A stretch of 64,000 nt of DNA from Gracilimonas tropica DSM 19535 (GTDB lineage Bacteria; Bacteroidota; Rhodothermia; Balneolales; Balneolaceae), in assembly GCF_000375425.1 (NCBI RefSeq), contig NZ_AQXG01000003.1:248001-312000 (forward strand). The letters are read 5' to 3'. The notes beneath the pieces are model-generated. The model did not search any database. It was given only the letters and a program-made list of their open reading frames with translations, and was not told the DNA's origin. Each line of letters starts with the position of its first letter. Within the stretch, counting starts at the first letter, position 1. A program made the translations under genes and the position numbers. Below, in pieces: positions 1 to 8,606 of the stretch.

Positions 1-278
1 ATTACCGGTATTTCAGGGAAAGTAAATACGACCCCGAGCTTCAATTTCATTACAACGAATTTGATATCGAGGAAATGTCGGATGATGGCCTTACGGTGAT
101 CAACCGTTTCCGGGAAGTGCATAAACAGCGCATCTACTCACTTCAGGAAATGTTGTCAATTGTGGAACAAACCCCCTATCATCTGGTAGCCAAATATGAG
201 GGTTTTGATTTGGTAGATGCAGACGAAAACAGTACACGCATAACAATGGTGCTTCAATGTCAGAAACAGCGGTTATAG
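1..278 (+). CDS. Class I SAM-dependent methyltransferase, C-terminal part (5' truncated)
   Basis: This is a reading frame that enters from the left edge (first full codon at base 3) and stops with TAG at 276-278, giving about 91 residues. The segment with FREVHKQRIYSLQEM followed by a closing beta-strand (RITMVLQ) resembles the C-terminal part of small class I SAM-dependent methyltransferases, where a conserved His/Arg-rich turn precedes a helix ending in a substrate-side strand. The SAM-binding glycine motif lies outside the window, so the assignment rests on the tail only. Its end overlaps the start of ftsE by 22 bases, so the two are probably co-translated. The substrate is unknown. Confidence 0.5.
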   Translation, partial: YRYFRESKYDPELQFHYNEFDIEEMSDDGLTVINRFREVHKQRIYSLQEMLSIVEQTPYHLVAKYEGFDLVDADENSTRITMVLQCQKQRL

Positions 279-961
279 AACTTAAAAATGTATCTTTAAG
301 GTTTGATCAGCACCCGGTGCTGAGTGACGTTAATTTTAAACTCCATAACGGTGAGTTTGCTTATCTAATTGGTCCCACCGGGATTGGAAAAAGTTCATTT
401 CTAAAACTGCTGTATCGTGATCTGGTTCCTGATCAAGGAGTTGTTCGCGTAACCGATTACCCGGTCAATAAGATCAGTGACCGGGAAGTACCCATGCTTC
501 GGCGACGTTTAGGGATCGTTTTCCAGGATTTTCAATTATTGGAAGATCGCAATGTACATGATAATGTGGCTTTTGCCCTGCAAGTTACCGGAGAGAAGCC
601 CAAGTTCATTAAGCAGCGTGTACTCGAAGTATTGACGATGGTTGGGCTTAGCCACCGCCGTAAACACATGCCAAGAGATCTTTCCGGGGGTGAACAACAA
701 CGCGTGGTCATTGCCCGCGCACTTGCCAACGAACCGCGCATTCTGCTGGCTGATGAACCGACCGGGAACCTGGATCCTAAAGCAACTAAAGATATCATGG
801 AATTACTCCGAACCATCAATAATCGTGGCATGGCCGTTTTGATGGTGACTCATGACTATGCGGTTGTCAAAAAATACCGTGCCAGAACCGTTCGGATGGT
901 AAACGGAAAGACACAAAACCTTGTGTGGAAAGGGGAAAAATTGGTTCCCGAAAAATCCTGA
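257..961 (+). CDS. ftsE: Cell-division ABC transporter ATP-binding protein FtsE
   Basis: This is a 234-residue ABC ATPase with Walker A GPTGIGKS at residues 39-46, the Q-loop segment GIVFQDFQLL, signature LSGGEQQRV, Walker B ILLADEPTGNLD and a switch His in VTHDY. Length and the PTGNLD wording fit the FtsE/LolD/MacB clade; FtsE is the best match. In the cell FtsE pairs with the membrane protein FtsX to regulate peptidoglycan hydrolysis at the septum. No ftsX follows, and the next gene is the thr operon after 380 bases, so the partner must be elsewhere, as is often the case in Bacteroidota. The ATG start at 257 lies inside the upstream methyltransferase gene, which suggests translational coupling. 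LolD is the main alternative. Confidence 0.75.
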   Translation: MSETAVIELKNVSLRFDQHPVLSDVNFKLHNGEFAYLIGPTGIGKSSFLKLLYRDLVPDQGVVRVTDYPVNKISDREVPMLRRRLGIVFQDFQLLEDRNVHDNVAFALQVTGEKPKFIKQRVLEVLTMVGLSHRRKHMPRDLSGGEQQRVVIARALANEPRILLADEPTGNLDPKATKDIMELLRTINNRGMAVLMVTHDYAVVKKYRARTVRMVNGKTQNLVWKGEKLVPEKS

Positions 962-1150
962 TCCGGGCTTACGATAAATCTGAAAACTTCCATCCCACTC
1001 ACAGCATTAAGCCGAAAAGAGAAATTATTTTTTAATTCGATAGAATTAGAAGCGCTACCAATTTCACCTTTACCATTGTTAATACATACCTTAAGCATTT
1101 TTTCAGGCACAGGGTTTACTTTATTCTTGTTTTGAAATAGACTAAGGGCA

Positions 1151-1261
1151 ATGAAATTTAATATTCAACATAGCACAATGACCTCCGTGGAGCTTACCTC
1201 TGCCCGGATTGCTATGCCTATGAATATTACTATCACAACGACGATCATTACAACCCCTTAG
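1151..1261 (+). CDS. Putative thr operon leader peptide (thrL-like)
   Basis: A short frame stops 83 bases before thrA. From the ATG at 1220 it reads MNITITTTIITTP, which has six Thr and four Ile in 13 residues. A longer in-frame start at 1151 has AAGGG five bases upstream and would give 36 residues with the same tail. In Enterobacteria the thr operon is attenuated by a leader peptide built from Thr and Ile codons, so composition and position both match that mechanism. A hairpin ACCCC-TTAG-GGGGT (1253-1266) straddles the stop codon and competes with a 10-bp pairing of 1177-1186 with 1261-1270. A classic U-tailed terminator is not obvious, so the exact mechanism is open. Confidence 0.6.
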   Translation: MKFNIQHSTMTSVELTSARIAMPMNITITTTIITTP

Positions 1262-1300
1262 GGGGTCATTATTTACATATCGCCACACAGGCAAATTGCC
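1177..1300 (+). promoter_or_regulatory. Candidate threonine attenuator RNA structure
   Basis: Bases 1177-1186 (AATGACCTCC) can pair with 1261-1270 (GGGGGTCATT), with a single G-U wobble, across the Thr codons. The 3' partner alternatively forms a local hairpin with 1253-1257. A further small hairpin GGCA-AAT-TGCC lies at 1290-1300. Mutually exclusive pairings around a Thr/Ile leader are the hallmark of attenuation. The lack of a clear run of U after any hairpin leaves transcriptional versus translational control undecided. Confidence 0.4.
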
Positions 1301-1344
1301 GCTCTCTCACTTACTTTAAGTCGTTAATTTTACTCTTATAAATC

Positions 1345-3795
1345 ATGATCGTATTAAAATTTGGTGGAAGTTCTGTAGCCACTTCAAAGAATCTGAACAA
1401 AGTACAGGAGATCGTTAAAGATCATTCAAAAAATGAAAAGCTGGCTGTTGTTGTATCTGCCCTGGGGGGCGTTACTAATACACTTCAGGATTGTGCAAAG
1501 CTCGCAGCTAATGGCGATGAATCCTATAAAGATCAGTTAGCCGAAATAGAAAAAAGGCACCTTGAAATTTGCAATGAACTCTTTTCGGTAAAAAACCGCA
1601 GTGAAGTTCTTACTTCAACAAAATTACTCTTAAACGACCTGGAAGATATTTGCCGGGGCGTGTATCTCATTCGAGAACTTTCCCCAAGGTCGCTTGACCA
1701 CATTTTGAGTTATGGTGAATTACTTTCCTCAGCTATAATTGCCAAATATTTTGCATCCACCGGTTTGGATTCCGGCCTTATCGACTCAAAACATTTAGTT
1801 AAAACAGATAATCACTTTGGCCGCGCATCTGTTGATATCGCATTCACATTCAGCTCCATTCAAGAACATTTCAAGCAAGCCCCGCGGGTTGCAGTTTGTC
1901 CGGGTTTTGTGGCATCATCCAAAGAGAACGGACATGTCACTACACTTGGCCGAGGCGGATCAGATTATACCGCTGCGTTAATTGCTGCCGCATTGCAAGC
2001 CAGGGAGCTACAAATCTGGACCGATGTAAGTGGGATGATGACCGCAGACCCTCGCCTGGTTCCGAATGCTCATCCTATCAAGCATTTGTCGTATGAGGAA
2101 GCCATGGAACTTTCACATTTTGGAGCCAAGGTGATTTATCCGCCTACTATTCAGCCTGTTCTTGATGCTGATATTCCGGTTCACATCAAAAATACATTTG
2201 TCCCTCAAGAAAGCGGCACTTTGATCTCAAAAGAAGGCTCACCCAATGGAGATGTGGTTAAGGGTACCTCTTGCATTGAGGAGATCGCGCTTTGTACACT
2301 AACCGGCAGTGGGATGATTGCCGTGCCTAATATCTCCTATCGTTTGTTTCGTTCGCTCAGCCAGCAGCAAGTAAATGTGATCATGATCACCCAGGCATCC
2401 TCTGAGCATTCCATTACCGTTGGAATTTCACTGGATGATATTGAAAAGGCTCAAAAAGCTATCTCCAGGGAATTTGCCTACGAGATCGAGAATCACAAGA
2501 TCAACCCACTGGATGTAGAAACCGGACTTTCTATTGTAGCATTGGTCGGTTCACGCATGAAGAAGCAAGTTGGAGTGAGTGCTAAGTTATTTGATACACT
2601 GAGTCATAACGGAGTAAATGTAAGAGCCATAGCTCAGGGATCTACCGAATTGAATATTTCTGTGGTAATTGGCAAGAAGGATCTAAAAAAATCCCTGAAC
2701 AGTATCCATGAATCGTTCTTCCTGTCTGATCGCAAAAAATTAAACTTATTCATGATCGGTGTGGGGAATGTTGGGAAAGTGTTCATTGAGCAGATAAAAG
2801 CTCAGCAAGAATATTTAGCCAGGAAGCATAATTTGGACGTGTTTATTGGCGGCCTCGCTAATTCTCGCAAAATGCTTTTTAACGAGGAAGGCATTGACCT
2901 GGATTCCTGGCAAAGCCTGCTTGCTGATGAAGGCAAAAAAATGGATCACGACGCGTTTCTGAAAACTATGAAGGAGCTTAATCTGCGAAATACGGTATTT
3001 GTGGATTCAACTGCTTCAGCAGAAGTCGCAAAGCTATATCAAGATGTACTGGAAAGCAGTATTTCGGTAGTTACTCCAAATAAAATCGCTTGCTCCTCAG
3101 GCTATCAAACCTTCAAAAAACTGACAGATTCCGCTTTAAAATATAAATCCAAATTCTTGTATGAGACCAATGTTGGAGCCGGACTTCCGATCATTTCAAC
3201 CCTGAACGATCTGATAAAAAGTGGTGATCAGGTGCATAAAATTCAGGCCGTTCTTTCCGGTACTCTCAACTTCATCTTCAATAATTATGATGGGACCAAG
3301 AAATTCAGCGAAGTGGTGAAAGATGCCAAGGCGGCCGGATTTACCGAGCCCGATCCCCGAATCGATCTAGGCGGTGTGGATGTAATGCGCAAGATCCTGA
3401 TTCTGGCCCGTGTCAGTGGATATGAACTGGAATTGGATGAGATCACCAACAATGGATTTGTGCCTGAAGGGTGCATGGATACTGAATCCTTGGCTGATTT
3501 TTATGCCCAATTGGACGAGCATGAAGAAGTCTTTCTGAAACTTTATCAGAATGCTGAAGCTGAAGAAAAACGCCTCAAATATGTAGCCACTTTTGAAAAC
3601 GGTTCATCCCAAACCGGTTTGGAAGCTTTTGCCTCTGATCATCCTTTCTATAACTTGGGCGGGAAAGATAACATCGTACTGTTCTATACAAATCGTTACA
3701 GTGAGCAGCCGCTGGTGGTAAAAGGAGCCGGAGCCGGAGCGGCGGTAACAGCATCAGGTATTTTTGCAGATGTCATGAAAATTGCTTCTGCCTAA
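1345..3795 (+). CDS. thrA: Bifunctional aspartokinase / homoserine dehydrogenase
   Basis: This 816-residue fusion catalyses the first and third steps from aspartate to threonine. The aspartokinase half starts with KFGGSSV (residues 5-11) and carries the GRGGSDYTA loop near residue 204. Two ACT regulatory domains follow at roughly 310-460, and the homoserine dehydrogenase half opens with the NAD(P)-binding GVGNVG near residue 472 and includes TPNKIA and the DLGGVDVMRK stretch. Length matches ThrA/MetL fusions. thrB begins 17 bases downstream, and a Thr-rich leader lies upstream. Feedback inhibition by threonine through the ACT domains is expected from the family but not proven here. Confidence 0.93.
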   Translation: MIVLKFGGSSVATSKNLNKVQEIVKDHSKNEKLAVVVSALGGVTNTLQDCAKLAANGDESYKDQLAEIEKRHLEICNELFSVKNRSEVLTSTKLLLNDLEDICRGVYLIRELSPRSLDHILSYGELLSSAIIAKYFASTGLDSGLIDSKHLVKTDNHFGRASVDIAFTFSSIQEHFKQAPRVAVCPGFVASSKENGHVTTLGRGGSDYTAALIAAALQARELQIWTDVSGMMTADPRLVPNAHPIKHLSYEEAMELSHFGAKVIYPPTIQPVLDADIPVHIKNTFVPQESGTLISKEGSPNGDVVKGTSCIEEIALCTLTGSGMIAVPNISYRLFRSLSQQQVNVIMITQASSEHSITVGISLDDIEKAQKAISREFAYEIENHKINPLDVETGLSIVALVGSRMKKQVGVSAKLFDTLSHNGVNVRAIAQGSTELNISVVIGKKDLKKSLNSIHESFFLSDRKKLNLFMIGVGNVGKVFIEQIKAQQEYLARKHNLDVFIGGLANSRKMLFNEEGIDLDSWQSLLADEGKKMDHDAFLKTMKELNLRNTVFVDSTASAEVAKLYQDVLESSISVVTPNKIACSSGYQTFKKLTDSALKYKSKFLYETNVGAGLPIISTLNDLIKSGDQVHKIQAVLSGTLNFIFNNYDGTKKFSEVVKDAKAAGFTEPDPRIDLGGVDVMRKILILARVSGYELELDEITNNGFVPEGCMDTESLADFYAQLDEHEEVFLKLYQNAEAEEKRLKYVATFENGSSQTGLEAFASDHPFYNLGGKDNIVLFYTNRYSEQPLVVKGAGAGAAVTASGIFADVMKIASA

Positions 3796-3812
3796 TTGAA
3801 AATTAATTACGC

Positions 3813-4745
3813 ATGGATTCTATCAAAGTTTTTGCCCCTGCAACGGTTGCCAATGTAGCCTGCGGATACGACGTACTCGGTTTCGCACTTGATGAGATCG
3901 GTGACGAACTCATCATCTCAAAGAAAGAGACCCTCGGACTTACCATCTCAGCCATTTATGGCAGCGATCTTCTTTCCAAAGATCCCAACCGGAATGTGAT
4001 TACGGTGGCAACGCAAGCCCTGCTCAATTCGCTGGATGAAGCCCCTGAATTCGGATTCGACTTCCGGCTCACAAAAAAAGTACAACCCGGCAGTGGATTA
4101 GGGTCTAGCGCTTCCAGTTCAGCAGCCGCTGTATTTGGGGTGAACCGATTACTGGGAGAGCCTTTTTCAAAAACTAAGCTTGTACAATTTGCCATGCAGG
4201 GAGAAAAACTGGCCTCCGGCGTTCCTCATGCCGATAATGTGGCACCTTCCCTCCTTGGCGGCTTCACGCTTATTCGCAGCTACGATCCACTGGATATCAT
4301 CGAATTGGATTACCCGGACGAACTGTATGCAACGGTTGTTCATCCCAATATTGAGATCAAAACATCAGATGCGAAAAGGATGTTGAAAAAGCAGATCGAG
4401 CTTCGCGATGCCATCGTACAGTGGGGAAATTTAGCCGGATTGATCCATGGCTTGGCCAAAGAAGATTTTGCATTGATCGGCCGCTCTTTGGAAGATGTGA
4501 TCGCAGAACCGATTCGCGGGATTCTTATCCCCGGTTTTGAAGAAGCAAAAAAGCGATCTAAAAAAGCAGGAGCCCTGGGCTGCAGTATTTCGGGTTCGGG
4601 ACCTTCTATTTTTGCATTATCCGAAGGTCTCCAAACGGCGCAGAAAGTAGCCGAAACATTCCGAAGTCTGTTTGAGGAAATCGGACTCGAAAGTTACCAA
4701 CATGTGTCCGCTATCAACCCAAAAGGTACAGAGGTTATTAAATGA
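3813..4745 (+). CDS. thrB: Homoserine kinase
   Basis: This is a GHMP-superfamily kinase of 310 residues that phosphorylates homoserine with ATP. The ATP-binding motif PGSGLGSSASSSAA is at about residues 91-104, the N-terminus APATVANVACGYD is typical for ThrB, and the C-terminal GCSISGSGPSIFAL motif completes the active site. It lies second in thrA-thrB-thrC. Its stop codon overlaps the thrC start by four bases (ATGA), a sign of translational coupling. Confidence 0.93.
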   Translation: MDSIKVFAPATVANVACGYDVLGFALDEIGDELIISKKETLGLTISAIYGSDLLSKDPNRNVITVATQALLNSLDEAPEFGFDFRLTKKVQPGSGLGSSASSSAAAVFGVNRLLGEPFSKTKLVQFAMQGEKLASGVPHADNVAPSLLGGFTLIRSYDPLDIIELDYPDELYATVVHPNIEIKTSDAKRMLKKQIELRDAIVQWGNLAGLIHGLAKEDFALIGRSLEDVIAEPIRGILIPGFEEAKKRSKKAGALGCSISGSGPSIFALSEGLQTAQKVAETFRSLFEEIGLESYQHVSAINPKGTEVIK

Positions 4746-6031
4746 GATTTTATAGCACAAAGGGTCAGGCCAGACCTGTTTCTTTTCAAGAAGCTGTTTT
4801 TAAAGGATTACCGGAAGATAATGGTTTATACATGCCTGAAAAGATACCTGCACTTCCCTCCTCTTTTTTTGAAGATATAAAATCGAAATCTCTGGCAGAG
4901 ATTGGATTTGAAGTTATGCAACTCTTTGTAGAAGATGAAATTCCAGGAGAGACTCTCAAGAATATCATAAATGAAACCCTGAATTTTGATATTCCCTTAA
5001 AACAGGTTCAGGGAGATGTTTTTAGCCTGGAATTATTCCATGGCCCTACGTTTGCATTTAAAGATGTTGGAGCCCGCTTTTTAGCAAGATGCCTTAGCTA
5101 CTTCAGCCGAAAATCAAAGCAAAAGCTCACGGTATTAGTAGCCACTTCAGGAGATACAGGCAGTGCCGTTGCCCAGGGATTTTACGGCGTTCCCAATATA
5201 GAGGTAGTGATTTTATATCCCTCCGGAAAGATTAGCCGTTTCCAGGAACAGCAAATGACAACACTGGGCCAGAATATTACTGCTCTTGAAGTGGATGGTG
5301 TTTTCGATGACTGCCAGCGTATGGTAAAGCAGGCTTTTCTGGATGAGGAATTAAATGAGCACTCGAATCTAACCTCGGCAAATTCCATCAACATAGCACG
5401 AATGTTGCCGCAGAGTATATATTACTTCTATGGCTGGGCTCAAATTCCTAAAGAGAAAAGAAAGAATTTGGTGTTTTCGGTTCCAAGTGGAAATTATGGA
5501 AACCTCACTGCGGGGCTTATTGCCCAAAAGATGGGACTGCCAGTTCATCATTTTTTAGCGTGTTCCAATGCGAACGATACGGTACCAAATTACTTAGAAA
5601 CCGGAGATTATATTCCAAAACCAAGTATAAGTACTATTTCAAATGCTATGGATGTGGGTGATCCGAGTAATTTTACCCGTATGCTCGATCTTTACTCAAA
5701 TTCACATTCCAACATGAAAGAACATATTTCCGGATTTACCTTCTCTGATGAGGAAACGCGAAATACCATTAGGCAGGTGTATGAAAATACGGGCTATGTT
5801 ATGGATCCTCATGGAGCAATTGGATGGTTAGGGCTCCAAAAATACTTAGAATCGCATACAACCAACGGCATTTTTCTGGAGACGGCCCATCCCTATAAAT
5901 TCAAGGTAACTGTTGAAGGTGAAATTGAACGCTCTCTAAAGCCAGTGCTGGAATTTGATCAAAAGAAAAAACAGTCGATTTCCTTTGAAAATAATTTTGA
6001 TGCCTTGAAAAAATATTTAATAAGCCGTTAA
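4742..6031 (+). CDS. thrC: Threonine synthase
   Basis: This PLP-dependent enzyme of 429 residues converts O-phosphohomoserine to threonine. The Schiff-base lysine is K107 in HGPTFAFKDVGA. SGDTGSAVAQGF binds the cofactor phosphate and the N-terminus MRFYSTKG is typical of the bacterial long form. The ATG overlaps thrB by four bases. The gene ends one base before the convergent dedA-like gene, leaving no room for a separate terminator. Confidence 0.94.
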   Translation: MRFYSTKGQARPVSFQEAVFKGLPEDNGLYMPEKIPALPSSFFEDIKSKSLAEIGFEVMQLFVEDEIPGETLKNIINETLNFDIPLKQVQGDVFSLELFHGPTFAFKDVGARFLARCLSYFSRKSKQKLTVLVATSGDTGSAVAQGFYGVPNIEVVILYPSGKISRFQEQQMTTLGQNITALEVDGVFDDCQRMVKQAFLDEELNEHSNLTSANSINIARMLPQSIYYFYGWAQIPKEKRKNLVFSVPSGNYGNLTAGLIAQKMGLPVHHFLACSNANDTVPNYLETGDYIPKPSISTISNAMDVGDPSNFTRMLDLYSNSHSNMKEHISGFTFSDEETRNTIRQVYENTGYVMDPHGAIGWLGLQKYLESHTTNGIFLETAHPYKFKVTVEGEIERSLKPVLEFDQKKKQSISFENNFDALKKYLISR

Positions 6032-6032
6032 A

Positions 6033-6851
6033 CTACCGATTGAACCAACCCTGGATTTTTTCCCAGGCAATTTTCCGTCCCCTTTGGGTTAACAGTGGCA
6101 ACATATATTTATATAAAATAAATAACACGAATACGGCTGCGATCATGATCCATATGGCATAATCATCATACTTGTCGTAATAATTAAGGATCTCATTTCC
6201 TGCAAAAACGGAAAGCCATACGAAAATGGGCGTCCAGATAAGTACGGTAACTCCAAAATACAGGCAAAATTTCCAAAAACCTGTTTTAAGAAGTCCGGCG
6301 CTCAGGTATACGGGAAATCTGCTTCCGGGAATAAATCGACTGGCTACCAAAATTACCGGCCCTTTACTTTCAAACCATTTTTCGGCTGAAAGAACACTTT
6401 CCTTTTTTAAAAACCATTTGAAAGGAGCAATATTAAAAATGGAGGTTCCCAAAATTCTGCCGGCAAAGTAAAGCGAAAAATCCCCGAAAAATATTCCTGC
6501 AACAGCACCAAATACGGCCGGCCAAAATTCCAAAAAGCCCTGAGCCACCATCAATCCCGCTCCTATACACGCAAGGTCTTCGCTTATCAAGCTGGATAAA
6601 GCAATAACAAAAATATAGATATACGAGTAAGGAATTTTTGAGGAAGCCGTCCTCTTCTTGACATCATCGAGGTAAGGAACCAATTTTTCGAGACTGTCTT
6701 CCGAAATATCAGCCGTATCTGCTTGCACCGGTTCCAGGTAAAACAATCTTGTAGAATCTTGCGCCCAACTGAGATCGTTTGCCATTGCGATTTTAGAAAT
6801 ACACAGCAACCCGAAAATAAGTACAAAAAACTTGCGGTAATAAGGTCTCAA
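6033..6851 (-). CDS. DedA/VTT-domain inner-membrane protein
   Basis: This 272-residue membrane protein has a cleavable-looking signal (KFFVLIFGLLCISKIAMA), a short periplasmic region and the DedA/VTT core. The core includes EDLACIGAGLMVAQ, the F/Y-A-G-R segment FAGRILG, and ASRFIPGSRFPVYLSAG with the conserved R-x-x-PG-x-R. DedA proteins are implicated in lipid flipping and membrane homeostasis. The start is TTG, chosen because it gives a complete signal peptide; an ATG 22 codons later would remove it. It follows the olsB/plsC pair after 12 bases, so a role in handling lipids made by that pair is plausible but inferred. Confidence 0.8.
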   Translation of the reverse strand: MRPYYRKFFVLIFGLLCISKIAMANDLSWAQDSTRLFYLEPVQADTADISEDSLEKLVPYLDDVKKRTASSKIPYSYIYIFVIALSSLISEDLACIGAGLMVAQGFLEFWPAVFGAVAGIFFGDFSLYFAGRILGTSIFNIAPFKWFLKKESVLSAEKWFESKGPVILVASRFIPGSRFPVYLSAGLLKTGFWKFCLYFGVTVLIWTPIFVWLSVFAGNEILNYYDKYDDYAIWIMIAAVFVLFILYKYMLPLLTQRGRKIAWEKIQGWFNR

Positions 6852-6863
6852 ATCAAGATCAAT

Positions 6864-7670
6864 CTAAATAGCTAATGGTTTAAATGTGCCGTGTTTCTCG
6901 AAAAAATCAGCTTCTGAAATCACAGGCTCAAACTGTAGACTCATTTCCTGATGAATATGTTGCGCCAATAATTTTCGATCTTTATCGTGAACCGGATGTG
7001 TTGCAAAAGTGACTTTGGCCGTGCATCCTTTTTGTTTTAGGAAATTAAAAAAATGGGTCAAAAAGGACGTATCGTCCCACCAACAAACCGACTCATAAGC
7101 CGGTTTTTCGCCTTCAGGAGTGGAATAAGAGAGTGTTGCTACTGAGACCGGTAAATTTATTGCCACGGGATATTTTAGCAATGAAGTCTTAAAAGGTAAT
7201 ATTTCGTAACCAGGAGAAGTGGTCCCCTCAGGAAAAATAATGATCCCCTGGTGATCATTTACATTTTTAGATATAAGCGTATTTACGCGGGTAATATCTC
7301 TCTTTCGGTTTCTGTCGATGAAGAGGATTCCGCAGGTTCGGATAATAAAACCTACGAGCGGCCATGTTTTAACATCACTTTTGGCCACAAACAATCCTCT
7401 AACCTGGGAGAAAAGAACAAAGATATCGAGGTAGCTTAAATGGTTTGACACAAGCATAAAAGGTGGACCTGGAATTTGGCCTTGTACTTCAACATTAATC
7501 CCCAAAATGGAACAGGCAATTTGTCCCCAGGTTCGTAGTAAATACCCCCGGCATTTTTCATAATTAAGGCCAATTATGCTGCCGGCCAAACAGAGCATGA
7601 TCAAACTATACATGAAAATTGTTGCCGCCAAAAATATGATCAATTTTGATATAGCCCGTAAAGTCCGCAT
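6864..7670 (-). CDS. PlsC-family 1-acylglycerol-3-phosphate / lyso-ornithine-lipid O-acyltransferase
   Basis: This is a membrane-anchored acyltransferase of 268 residues with one or two N-terminal hydrophobic segments, the catalytic NHLSYLD box (NHx4D type), and FPEGTTSP for substrate phosphate or headgroup contact. A TTG start five codons further upstream (7685) is possible; the ATG at 7670 is preferred. The gene is 21 bases downstream of an OlsB-like gene on the same strand. OlsB/OlsA pairs make ornithine lipids, with OlsA being a PlsC homologue, so this is a candidate OlsA. A general lysophosphatidate acyltransferase remains possible, and a second PlsC homologue lies at 38.2-38.9 kb. Confidence 0.75.
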   Translation of the reverse strand: MRTLRAISKLIIFLAATIFMYSLIMLCLAGSIIGLNYEKCRGYLLRTWGQIACSILGINVEVQGQIPGPPFMLVSNHLSYLDIFVLFSQVRGLFVAKSDVKTWPLVGFIIRTCGILFIDRNRKRDITRVNTLISKNVNDHQGIIIFPEGTTSPGYEILPFKTSLLKYPVAINLPVSVATLSYSTPEGEKPAYESVCWWDDTSFLTHFFNFLKQKGCTAKVTFATHPVHDKDRKLLAQHIHQEMSLQFEPVISEADFFEKHGTFKPLAI

Positions 7671-7691
7671 GTCTGAAAGTAACAAATTCTG

Positions 7692-8474
7692 TTAGAAAAA
7701 CAGCTGTTTTGTTTCCATCGGAATGTTTTTGATATCAAGCATGATCAAAAAATCTATGGTTTTGAAATCATGATCTATGGCAGGAAGGCTATATACTTTT
7801 GCCCCAATCTCAAGATATAGTTTGAAAAGAACAGGCAGTTCTGCCGCTTTATCCTTCAGGTTTATGCTCTGCAAGCACTCAAATCCCGGTTCAACAGGAA
7901 TTAAATGATTGGTAGCTACATATCCATTATTGTTTAAATAACGATAGAAGTCCCATCCTTCTTCCATTTTCTCAGAAGGGATTGAACTACAGCCAAATAA
8001 ATATCTCCTGCCGCTATAATTTATGTATCGGGCAACGGCTTTCCACAACATATACAACACTCTCCCATTCCGATGTTCCTGGTGAATGCACGCTCTTCCT
8101 AACTCTACGGAATTTAACAGAATTTTTGAGGGAAAAAGATGAATGGAAAATTCCCGGGCAGTATAAAATCCAGTACCATATTCGGCCATTTCACAATCCT
8201 GAATACGGTATGTGCCGATAATGTTTCCGGTTAGATTGTTGATAACAATGAGATGATCGCAATAGGCATCAAATTCATCCTTATCCAATCTTAGCTGTTC
8301 GGGAGGAAGTTTGGAATTCCCCATTTCAAGATGAAAAATCTGAAAACGCAATCGAAGTGCCTCCTCCACCTCTTGTAGGTTTTGAGCAAGCCGTACCGTA
8401 TATTTTTTTGTTGAAAAGTTAACGGCTTCAAACTTTTTTGAAGTAATATCAGTTTTTACAGCTACTGAATACAT
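7692..8474 (-). CDS. olsB: OlsB-like ornithine N-acyltransferase (GNAT/hemolysin family)
   Basis: The 260-residue protein carries the OlsB pattern: VRLAQ...ALRLRFQIFHLEMG near residues 27-50, D-x-FDAYCDHLIV, then GTYR and GFYTAREFSI, and the acyl-carrier binding stretch VELGRACIHQEHRNG followed by YLFGCSSIPS. OlsB transfers a 3-hydroxyacyl chain from ACP to ornithine to give lyso-ornithine lipid in the cytoplasmic membrane. A TTG at 8504 would add ten residues; the ATG at 8474 is preferred. The adjacent PlsC homologue supports the pathway. The family is sometimes annotated as hemolysin-like, and the amino-acid specificity (ornithine, glycine or other) is not visible. Confidence 0.7.
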   Translation of the reverse strand: MYSVAVKTDITSKKFEAVNFSTKKYTVRLAQNLQEVEEALRLRFQIFHLEMGNSKLPPEQLRLDKDEFDAYCDHLIVINNLTGNIIGTYRIQDCEMAEYGTGFYTAREFSIHLFPSKILLNSVELGRACIHQEHRNGRVLYMLWKAVARYINYSGRRYLFGCSSIPSEKMEEGWDFYRYLNNNGYVATNHLIPVEPGFECLQSINLKDKAAELPVLFKLYLEIGAKVYSLPAIDHDFKTIDFLIMLDIKNIPMETKQLFF

Positions 8475-8583
8475 AATGAGATTTTGATCTTTGGTTTTGA
8501 TCAAAAGCTAAGGTGCAATCTTTACCATTATGTTGTGTTACTATTGTGTTTTTGTATGATTATTTTGAAGAAATATTTAAAGT

Positions 8584-8595
8584 CTGAACGTTCAG
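8584..8595. promoter_or_regulatory. 12-bp palindrome, candidate operator
   Basis: CTGAACGTTCAG is a perfect palindrome 11 bases before the ATG of the alpha/beta hydrolase gene and inside the divergent region shared with olsB. Sites of the TGAACGTTCA type are typical operators of TetR-family repressors. A one-mismatch copy (CTGAGCGTTCAG) sits at 15170-15181 upstream of pilT. No regulator gene is adjacent. Confidence 0.35.
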
Positions 8596-8606
8596 TATCC
8601 TGATTG

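Noticed and set aside
1262-1344. Canonical U-tailed terminator in the thr leader
   Set aside because: The hairpins found (1253-1266 and 1290-1300) have short stems and no T run after them, so I did not annotate a terminator.
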